Origin: Anastatus disparis
Lineage: Eukaryota; Arthropoda; Insecta; Hymenoptera; Eupelmidae
Direction of reading: 5' to 3'
Assembly (NCBI GenBank): GCA_017163975.1
Contig: JAFFSR010000306.1
Location: forward strand, 474,001 to 538,000
Length of the DNA: 64,000 nt
Shown: positions 23,449-31,575 of the stretch, piece after piece
How positions within the stretch are numbered: the stretch's first letter is position 1
Layout of the letters: the number at the start of each line of letters is the position of its first letter
The notes under the pieces: generated by a model
Told to the model about the DNA's origin: nothing
The model's database searches: none
What the model saw: the letters and a program-made list of their open reading frames with translations, nothing else
Position numbers and translations under genes: made by a program

Positions 23449-24000
23449 ATGGTTTTGACTGAGGAAGATAAATTGATTGTTAAAAGACAGGGATTGTATA
23501 GTGGAATTGCTTTCATGTTAACTGATATTCATATATTAGAATTTAATAAAATTTCAAACCAGTGCACCTCATTCTACATGCAATTGACTTCACTAATTCA
23601 GAGACCACAATATGTTCATTCAGTACTGATTGATGGAGAATTTATACAGTTATTATTTACCGGAAATTTAGTGAAGAGTCACCGGATTCGTGTGTATTAT
23701 AATAATAAGGTAATTCATATATATAGACAGTTTGAATCTTATATATTTACAAGATGAGTATAAGATTTATATAAACAGATTATTTACAAACAAATCAGAA
23801 TTAAGTACAGTATTCGAAACACTACAATCACAAACGAATAATTATGAGTGTAGCGTTTTTGCAATGGTTTTTGCTGTTGCAGTACTTTATAATTTAGGTC
23901 CATGTTATTTAAGATATAATGTTTCTCAAATGCGATTATGTTTATAAAGAATTTTTAAAACGCAAAAAATAAAAATGTTTCCAGTTTTACAAAAATTAAT
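23449..24000 (+). pseudogene. Degenerate Ulp1/C48-type cysteine peptidase-like fragment
   Basis: Two overlapping frames (23449-23757 and 23732-23947) together resemble the Ulp1/C48-like peptidase domains found in many transposon-associated proteins. The first frame has the LTD-IHI segment and a region where a GNHW-type histidine motif is expected (GNLVKSH here, apparently decayed). The second has QTNNYECSVFAMVFAVAV, with the expected glutamine and catalytic cysteine, then SQMR and, after a stop, KMFPV. Frames are broken near 23735 and at the stop at 23945-23947. It lies about 1 kb upstream of the Helitron Rep gene on the same strand and may have been Helitron cargo, but a separate element is equally possible. 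The family assignment is from memory of motifs. Confidence 0.5.
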
Positions 24001-24406
24001 TACGATAATCCACCGGATATGATAAAAAGGAGTTTTTGTCATGAGCGAGGTCTTTATCAAATACCATTTAATTTAGATTTCGCCGAGCTTGAAATATTAT
24101 AAAAAAACTCACAAATGCATTTATTGCCAGAACAAAAAAAAAACATGGAAATGTATCGTCAACAAAAGAATTTGAATCATGAAACAATTTTGATGGAAAT
24201 TGACAATGACATTTAAGATAGAAATTTTTGAAAAACCAGATAATGATATAATGGGAATCGATGACATCCACTTGAATTATAACGATAATAAAATTGGGAC
24301 AGTTGAGATTAAATTAAATGAAGAAGAAAAAGAATCAAAAGAAATAGATGAAAAAGAAACTTTATTTGTAACAGAACTCAAGAGCTTGACAAAGCGGCCC
24401 CCTTCT

Positions 24407-24780
24407 AATAATATTTCCAATCCTAACTTATGAATAAACGATGCGTTTAATCAATTTTTTTTGCTACAAAGTAAAAATTTGTAAGATTATACTCTATTGC
24501 GGACAACTCAAGAAATCCACCAAAATATTAGACATATAAAGTTATAATAAAAACTTTCAATGTATCGTTTTTTAAAGTTAGGTATATCAAGTTTGATATC
24601 TAATTTCCAATCCAAGCTCATAAAAAAATAACAAGTCTAAATGATTTTTTATTTTGACAAAAATCATTGTAGTAATATAGCTTTAGTACGGACAAGTCAT
24701 TATATTTGTTTAATTTATTAATTTAAAAAGATACTGATATAATAAAACTCAAGTGATGCAGCTCCGACATTCCGTTAATA
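24407..24780 (+). repeat. Dispersed repeat upstream of Helitron Rep, copy 2
   Basis: Matches 56440-56765 ('ttctaataatatttccaatc' then 'atgaataaac', 'gcgtttaat') and, in its second half, 7785-8085. Its 3' part from 24656 is also duplicated at 38092 downstream of the retrotransposon. The small frame at 24200-24433 just before it is acidic, resembles nothing I know and is not called. Confidence 0.7.
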
Positions 24781-25005
24781 GGAAAATGGTGACAGAAGAA
24801 TCACATAAATATAAAAAAATTTCAGAAAAAGACATTATTATGGAAATGCGAGAAACAAAAAAGTAATGATAAATTAGAACTAAGACGTGTTCAAGAAACT
24901 TTACGTAAGAAAAAAACTTATATGAAAATGAAAAAAGGACAACCAAATAAATATAAACAGAAATAAGAAAATACTAAGATAACAAAATGGCAATTCACTG
25001 AAACA

Positions 25006-25553
25006 ATGAGTACTGATAAATTTGAACAAATACGTGCGAATGAGGCTTTACGTAAGAAAGAAGTTTATATAAAAATTGAAGAAAAACAACCAAAAAATAT
25101 GAAGAAAAATTAGAAAATGTTAAGTGTAAACGATTAAAAATTGAACCCGATAGTCCACGATTTTCAAAACAAAATTACATTGATTCAATAACACTTGTAA
25201 ATTATCATGGTAAACCTGACCTTTTTGTAACTATGACCTGTGACCCACATTGGAAAGAAATAACTGAAAACTTGGAAATTTATAAAAATGCAATAGATAG
25301 ACCAGATATTATAACAAGAGTATTTTATGAAAAAGTAGAAGAATTCAAAAATTTAGTAATAAAAAAGGGAATATTAGGAAAATGTATTGCATATAGTTAT
25401 GTAATTCCATTTCAAAAACGAGGATTACCACATATGCATATGTTGTTATTCTTAGATTAAAATGATAAATTGGACATTCCCGAAAAAGTTGATAAAATAA
25501 TAAGTGCAGAAATCCCAAATAGAGATATTTATCCAAAATTATATAGTATTGTT
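25006..25553 (+). pseudogene. Helitron Rep (HUH) N-terminal part, broken copy
   Basis: Encodes the start of a Helitron replication initiator: GKPDLFVTMTCDPHW and the HUH motif in KRGLPHMHMLLFL, which binds the metal for nicking single-stranded DNA. Compared with the copy at 38442 it lacks one A in an A-run near 25100 (frameshift) and has TAA at 25458-25460 just after the HUH motif. It ends at 25553, where the LTR retrotransposon begins. The two catalytic tyrosines lie beyond the insertion (near 41750). Role: rolling-circle-like transposition, now inactive. Confidence 0.85.
25550..25553 (+). other. Target-site duplication TGTT (left)
   Basis: TGTT directly precedes the LTR start (TGCGACG). 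The same four bases follow the last LTR at 41447-41450, and a further copy stands at 38987-38990. One copy of TGTT restores an uninterrupted Helitron reading frame across the site. Confidence 0.88.
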
Positions 25554-28005
25554 TGCGACGCCGTTCGGCATCGCTATTTTATTAAGAAAATAAAATATGA
25601 AAAAAACTATAGAGCGTACATTTTTTTAAATAAATCTTTTTTTTCTCTAGATACTACTTAACAGGGTGTAATTTTTGTGTGACTTTCCTTATTAAAATGT
25701 TGTGTGAATTTTATTTTTCATGGGTCGGAGCCGTAGTTATGGAATTTGAATCGAGCGATTTTCCCGCTCGATTTCGTCTAACATCATAGTAGAAGAACGA
25801 AAATAACGAGAGTTTGTTTGCGCCGAAGAAAGAAAGAAAAACAAGAAAGAAAGAAGATGAAGAGAAAAAGAATAAAGCGAACTATAAAGACTTTTTTGTA
25901 ATTTATAAATCGAAGCGAAAGATTTTCTATTATGTATATGCGTCAAGCAAGTGTAAAGCTGCGTATTAGTATTCAAGTGAGAGTGAGCGAGAAAACAAAT
26001 ACATGTGTGCGAGCGAGAAAAAGAGAGAGCGAAAGAAGGACTAAGCGCCGGCGTCTCTCTTGAAAGAAATAGTATTTTATGCGTCATAATTTATTATATT
26101 AGTTGAAATAAATTTAGAATAATTATTACGAGTGTGTGAGATGAAATAACGTATTAAATTATTTATTAAATTAGTTAATAATAATAGAGCGCGAAACGGA
26201 AATAAATAATAGCCAATGAGATTGTTACGCGCCGATTGTTAGTTAATATTTTGTCGAAAACGAAGCGCTGTGATTGGCCCGCCGTCAACGGACTTGTCGT
26301 TCCTCGCCGAACAAAGCGGGCCTTGTCGTCAATCGTTGGCGAGTCTTGCAGCGAAGCGGTCGTGCTTAGAGAGAGAATCCGAGATTTTTGTTTCGAGAGT
26401 GTGCCTTTGTTAAGAAAGAGTTTTCTTGTGTCGAGTTTTATATTTTTGTGTTTAATTTTCTATAAAAGAGTTTTCGTGTGAGATAAATATTAGTAAATTA
26501 TTTAGAGTCAGCGTAGTAGAGCCTGTGATTTTCTTTTTTTATTTTTTTTTCGTGTGTAATTGTAGCGCCCGTGTAAAGAGTTTTTCTTTTTGTGCGTAGC
26601 CTACAAAAATCTTAAATTAACGTGTAAAATTTCAATTGTTTAACAAAGGCCGCGAGATTTTATAAAAGAAATAAAGAGAGAATAAAGATCGTTTGTTTAT
26701 TTAAAATAGCGCGTGTATATCAGAGTGTAGTTGCGCCTTTTTTTTATTATTGTGTTCGTGTAGATCCAAAGGAAAAATTTCTAATTACACAGAGAAAAGA
26801 GAGAATACGGCCTTGCGTCAAAAGGCCCAGGGTAGCTTCACCAGCGGGTGTATCGAGAGAGCGAGAGCGCTAACGAGAGAGCCGATCAGAGTAGCGATCA
26901 CCAGCGAGAAGAAAAGCAAAGAAAAGCTCTCTTTGTCTAAGGTATAGTGTGAAATTTCTTAGCGCGTATGCTTGCATCGAATGTTTGTGTGCCGGTAAAG
27001 TAAATAGAAAAATACTTTTATTGTTAGTTAAATTCATACTTAAAAATCTTTCTTTGCTATTTACGACTTACTATATGTTAAATTAAATTGTTCTTTTATT
27101 TTATCTAGCGCGATTTTCTGTATATGTAAATTCGTATGTATGTGTGGAATGAAATAGGAGTGTGAGAGTAGAAAAAGTGTAGCGAGAGCCGCGAGATTAA
27201 AATTTATTAGAAGTGTTTTATTAAATTTCCTTTTATATGTGTAATAATTAGTGTGAAAAAAGAAGTGTAAAGTTTGTAAATTGCCGTGCGTGAAAACCGT
27301 TGGTAAGAATTTTCCATAGAAATAAAATTTCATTTGATAGTCGCGAGAATCGCGCCGAGTTCGTGGAAGTCAGTATAGAGTTCGAAAATAAGGGGGAGGT
27401 ATAGTAGAGCCAGAAAGCGAGCAGAGCCTGCGGTGCCATGGAGAGGCAGTGGCGCGACCGTCTACGTCAGAGCCCACTAGCCGCGCGGCATAGGAGAGTG
27501 AGTGAGAGAGAGAGAGAAAGAAAGACGCAAGTAGAAACGAGAGTGAGTGAGTAAGTTGCGTATAGCATAGGCATATAAAAAAGATTTTTGTAATTCCGCC
27601 CGTGACAAATCTATGCGCTTGAGTAGTATCAATATTAATTTTAATGTGTTAAAATTTTAAAAGTAAGTGTAAAATTCTGTGATAGTGAAAATTTAAATTA
27701 ATATATTATTCCTTCAAATTAATTGTGGTGTATCCTTTTATTTTAACTAATTATACCTAGAGTGTGTGTAAGAGAGAGAAAGAGAGAGTACATTATAAAA
27801 AAATTATAAAGAGAGTTTATTGAAGTTGAAAGGGTGTGTTTTTGAAATAATAAAGTTGGAAAAGTATAATACGCGCGTCTCCCGAACGCGTGAATCTCGG
27901 CGGATCCCCTCTGTGATAGTCTCATCGCTTATCACGTTTTAATAAATTTTTAGATTTTGGCGATTCGGGATACTGGGACGACGTCGTCGCAAATACATCG
28001 TCACA
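25554..28005 (+). mobile_element. 5' LTR, 2452 bp
   Basis: Begins TGCGACGCCGTTCGG and ends CATCGTCACA, giving TG...CA ends. The boundary is fixed by comparison with 37734 (after the polypurine tract) and 38991-41446. It drives transcription and supplies polyadenylation; the U3/R/U5 borders cannot be set by eye. It is unusually long for an insect Ty3/gypsy LTR and contains purine-rich tracts (gagaga) and several AATAAA signals near the 3' end. Antisense frames of 60-116 codons in it are repeated in the other LTR copies and are not genes. Confidence 0.92.
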
Positions 28006-28012
28006 AATTTAA

Positions 28013-28030
28013 TGGCGCCCAACGTGGGGC
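28013..28030 (+). promoter_or_regulatory. Primer-binding site, tRNA-Lys1,2 type
   Basis: TGGCGCCCAACGTGGGGC, seven bases after the LTR. All 18 bases match the classical site complementary to the 3' end of tRNA-Lys1,2, the primer used by several retroviruses. It primes minus-strand DNA synthesis. Confidence 0.93.
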
Positions 28031-28953
28031 AGATGCCGAGATAATTGTTTAAATAAAGGATTTTTTTGTTTTGACATAAAATAATTTTTCTCTCAAGCGT
28101 GATAGTAGGTGTGTGTGTAGTAGCGGGCGATGGTAATGTGTGAAGCAAGCATACGCATTTCAGTGTAGTGGTGTCATAGCTAAGTGATATTTTCTTTACT
28201 ATACATACATAAGTACATAACATATTTTTTAGATATTAATATATTTTAATATATTTTATGCACAAATTGTGTATATAACCTCGTGTCACGTTAGTGAATT
28301 TTATTTATTTTATATTGCAAGAAGTCATTATTTTTCTCTCTTTGTTTAAAGTGGATAAAAATTTATTCTATTAATAAAATCATTTTTTTTGTGTGTGACA
28401 AACATTGATAGAGACGAATTTTTATAGTTGTGTTTTTTAAATAAATTTGAACTTAAATTGTTTTATTTTAAAATTAAATTTAAATTATTTTTTTTTAAAG
28501 TAAATTAATAAAGAATTAATATTAAAAAATCTGTGAGTCAGTGTAAAGTGTGAACAAATTTTTAGCATTGTGGCGTTTATTTAATTCGATAAAAGAGTTA
28601 ATTTATTTTATTAGTGGCACGAGAAGAATATTTTTTTTTTTTTTTTTTTACTTAATCAATAAGCTAAGAATTTTTATCCTCCTTCCCTAACCTAATAAAA
28701 ACATTCAGAAATTTGCGTTTTTGTTAGTGGTGTCGGGGTTTAAACAATAATAAAATTTAAAAGTGTGACGTGTGACTTAACGTGAATATTTATTTTTTTT
28801 ATTAAGAAGTGATCTAAATTTTAATTTTCGTGTGCGTCGTGAATACGTTAAAATAAATAATTTGAAAAGAGTTTTCTTTTTTTATGGTGTGTGATTTTAA
28901 ATAAATAATTTATTTAAAAAAAAAAAAACAAAAAAAAAAATTCTCAAGCGAAA
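28031..28953 (+). other. Retrotransposon 5' leader
   Basis: Non-coding, AT-rich, with T-runs near 28631 and A-runs at 28915-28940 just before the Gag start. It should contain packaging signals and perhaps the splice donor for ORF3; no specific site could be assigned. Confidence 0.6.
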
Positions 28954-31560
28954 ATGCCGGAACATACAGCTATAATGGACAGTTTATTGGCGTCGCGTGA
29001 TAGAAGGGCCCTTAAACGTAATGTCTCAAAGCTCGGTATAATTGAATTAGAAGCGGAATTACAGGTGCGCGGTTGCAGTTATGATGGGAATGAGAATGTT
29101 TTACGTGATAGATTGTTGCGCGCGTTAATCATTGAGGCTGAACCAGAGAATACCTTAGTACCATGGTACGAATGGGACCTCGTAGACGTGGATGATGAGG
29201 ATGGGGTAGCGCCTAATGGGGTAGCGCCAAGCAACGAAACTTACAGAAATACGGAAGAGCAATACGAGGATGAAAGAGAAAGAAGCGTGTCTAGTGTAGA
29301 TGAGGTTGAGCCGCAGGTACAGTTTCATACGGTAGCAACTATACACCCGGTACCAACGCGAGATAGGCCGCGTATATTAGATATACAAGTGCGTACGCCA
29401 GTATCGAGTGCAGTTGCGTCAACTATGACAGCTACCACGACGACAGTTTCTACCACATATGCAAATAGCTCAGTAGCGCTCACAGTATCATCGTCGATAA
29501 TTAACGAGGCCGTTCTTACTGTTGCCGGAGCAGCGCGCGTAACTACAGGAGCTGCAGCGTTAAATAGGATTCATTCAACGCCTGAACAATATGAATATTG
29601 TTATGCGCAAATGTTTCGCAGCCGACGCTTACCAAGAGAGACAGCACCTGTAGCTCACACGCCACTTCAATCGTCAAGGCCTTCGTTAAGTCAACCACTT
29701 AACCGAAGTAGCGAACGCGAGCCTTGGTATACGCCCGCACAAAACCTTGACGAGATTCGACCTGTATCAGTACATTCAATGAGAGGAGAGGAACATAACA
29801 AATGGACGGAGGACGATAGACAGAGCCGTGCAAGCTTGTCTTCGCTCTTAAATACGCGCCGCCACTTGGAAGAACAGAGAAAATTGGAAAGAGAAGCGGC
29901 TAGGATTCGTAAGATGAGAGAACAGCAGAGGCAACAAGAAGCCAGACTAGCTAATGAATTAGATTTTCATGCGACGGCGAAGCTAAATAGCGAACGCCCA
30001 CGTTTTATAGAAGAGCCAGAGACTGTGCGTTACGTAAACACACAAGGTTATAGGCCCGCTGAACGTGTTGGTGATCGAGTTGCGCCGTACGTGAGAACTT
30101 TAACCGATTATAGACAGCCCTTCGAAAGAACTTGTGCACCAGTGAGACAGGAGTTTAATGGTAATTCTTACACCGATGGTAGCAGTGTCACACAATATCC
30201 GCCCGTTGAAGTGTCAAGAACCAAAGGAAATAGTGAGGTTACAGTGCAAGAGAAAAAGGACGGAAAAACGTCAAAAGCTGTAAAGCATTTAAAATATTGG
30301 GGACTGGCATTCACCGGTGAAAGTAGAACTGAAGATCCCGAGGAATTTATAGATGAGTTGAATGACTGTCGCGACGGTGCCGAAGAGTCTGATAGAGATT
30401 TATTAAAAGGGCTCCCGAGCATATTTTCTAAGAGTGCCGGCCGTTGGTTCAGAGCAACCAAAAGTAAATTTAATTCTTGGGAAGAGTTCGAAGCAGCCTT
30501 TAGGAAACGGTTTATAAAAGAGTATAGAAAAGAGGACCTTTTAGATGAAATGCGACGAAGAACACAGGGCAAAGACGAGGAAATTTCAGTCTATTTATCA
30601 AACATGCGGTACATTGTATCACGCTTCAAGACGCCGCCGACGGAAGCTGAACAGCTGGAAATAGTCTACAGAAATCTGTTGCCAGAGTATAGGAAAGCGA
30701 TGTCGGAAAAGTTAATTGATAGTCTTGATGATCTTGAGACATACGGACGTCGCTGGGAAGATCAGAAAGATCTAAACAGCCGTTACATGCCTCCTCCTCC
30801 CGCGGAGAAAATGCGTATCAAGGGAGCAGCTTTTATTGGCAATACGAGTAAGCACAAGCTTGCGTCTATAGAAGATGAAGTCGCAGCCGTAGTGTCTGTA
30901 AAGGAGCCGAAAAGAAATAATAAGAGGAATAATAATCAGCAAAAGAGGGAAGAAGTTAGTAAGAGCCGAGAAAATTTATATTATGAGTTGAATTCAGAAA
31001 GAGAAATTGAAAATGAGAGAGATGAAATGCCAAAGTCTGTGAACGTTGCTGCAGCAATAGAAGCGCCAGGGACGAACACACAGAACCTGTTGCGGCCAAA
31101 TAATTTTGAAAGCAGTCAAAATTATAGAAGGAGTTATGGAAATGATAACACCTGGCGCCAAGCAGGAAATAATTGGCTAGGTAGAAATGCAACACAGTGG
31201 CCTAATAATCAACCGCGAACTGTAAATTACAGTCGCTATGATAACTTGTGCCCTGCACAAGAGAGAGGATATCAACCTATGAGAGAAGCAGCCGCGGCTA
31301 GAAGCAACAGTAAAAGCGAGTTTTTAGGCGTTTGCCGTATATGTCAAGCAGTAGGACATAGGGCGCTGGAATGTCCTGACATTGTATGTTACAGTTGTAA
31401 CATCAAGGGTCATTCCAGCCGAGAGTGCCCTAACAGAGCGCAAAAGCCAAGAGAAATTTGTCAAAATTGCGACAAGCCGGGGTATACTTTCAAAACGTGT
31501 CCAAATTGTGCCGCTCTTAGATCTAATCTGGGAAACGCGCAAAGAGGGGAGCAGAAGTAA
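28954..31560 (+). CDS. gag: Gag polyprotein (868 aa)
   Basis: Structural protein that assembles the particle and packages RNA. The N-terminus (about residues 18-53, with LEAELQVRG and LRDRLLRAL) looks like a SAP-type nucleic-acid-binding helix pair. The middle is Ser/Thr- and Arg-rich. About residues 446-590 (YWGLAFTGE, then FEAAFRKRF and YLSNMRYIVSRF) match the retrotransposon gag capsid domain. The C-terminus has two CCHC zinc knuckles (C794-C807 and C812-C825), then CX2CX9CX2C (836, 839, 849, 852), with tyrosine 844 where a knuckle histidine would be. The ATG at 28954 is the first good start after the leader. The frame ends inside the frameshift stem-loop. Intact. Confidence 0.93.
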   Translation: MPEHTAIMDSLLASRDRRALKRNVSKLGIIELEAELQVRGCSYDGNENVLRDRLLRALIIEAEPENTLVPWYEWDLVDVDDEDGVAPNGVAPSNETYRNTEEQYEDERERSVSSVDEVEPQVQFHTVATIHPVPTRDRPRILDIQVRTPVSSAVASTMTATTTTVSTTYANSSVALTVSSSIINEAVLTVAGAARVTTGAAALNRIHSTPEQYEYCYAQMFRSRRLPRETAPVAHTPLQSSRPSLSQPLNRSSEREPWYTPAQNLDEIRPVSVHSMRGEEHNKWTEDDRQSRASLSSLLNTRRHLEEQRKLEREAARIRKMREQQRQQEARLANELDFHATAKLNSERPRFIEEPETVRYVNTQGYRPAERVGDRVAPYVRTLTDYRQPFERTCAPVRQEFNGNSYTDGSSVTQYPPVEVSRTKGNSEVTVQEKKDGKTSKAVKHLKYWGLAFTGESRTEDPEEFIDELNDCRDGAEESDRDLLKGLPSIFSKSAGRWFRATKSKFNSWEEFEAAFRKRFIKEYRKEDLLDEMRRRTQGKDEEISVYLSNMRYIVSRFKTPPTEAEQLEIVYRNLLPEYRKAMSEKLIDSLDDLETYGRRWEDQKDLNSRYMPPPPAEKMRIKGAAFIGNTSKHKLASIEDEVAAVVSVKEPKRNNKRNNNQQKREEVSKSRENLYYELNSEREIENERDEMPKSVNVAAAIEAPGTNTQNLLRPNNFESSQNYRRSYGNDNTWRQAGNNWLGRNATQWPNNQPRTVNYSRYDNLCPAQERGYQPMREAAAARSNSKSEFLGVCRICQAVGHRALECPDIVCYSCNIKGHSSRECPNRAQKPREICQNCDKPGYTFKTCPNCAALRSNLGNAQRGEQK

Positions 31561-31575
31561 GTACTTTTGTTCCCC
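31530..31575 (+). promoter_or_regulatory. -1 programmed ribosomal frameshift signal (GGGAAAC plus stem-loop)
   Basis: The heptamer G GGA AAC at 31530-31536 is in the correct phase with the Gag frame for X XXY YYZ slippage. After nine spacer bases, 31546-31559 pairs with 31562-31575 in up to 14 base pairs, two of them G-U, with a minimal loop. The Gag stop (31558-31560) lies in the hairpin apex. A one-base backward slip leads into the Pol frame, which is open from here to 33860. Confidence 0.88.

Noticed and set aside
23680..23740. Possible short intron in the C48-like fragment
   Set aside because: The only GT-AG pair there is about 17 bp apart, too short to be spliced; a frameshift is more likely.
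25737..28223. Antisense ORFs of 60-116 codons in the LTR
   Set aside because: Repeated in the other LTR copies with low-complexity composition and no family resemblance; shadows of GA-rich LTR sequence.
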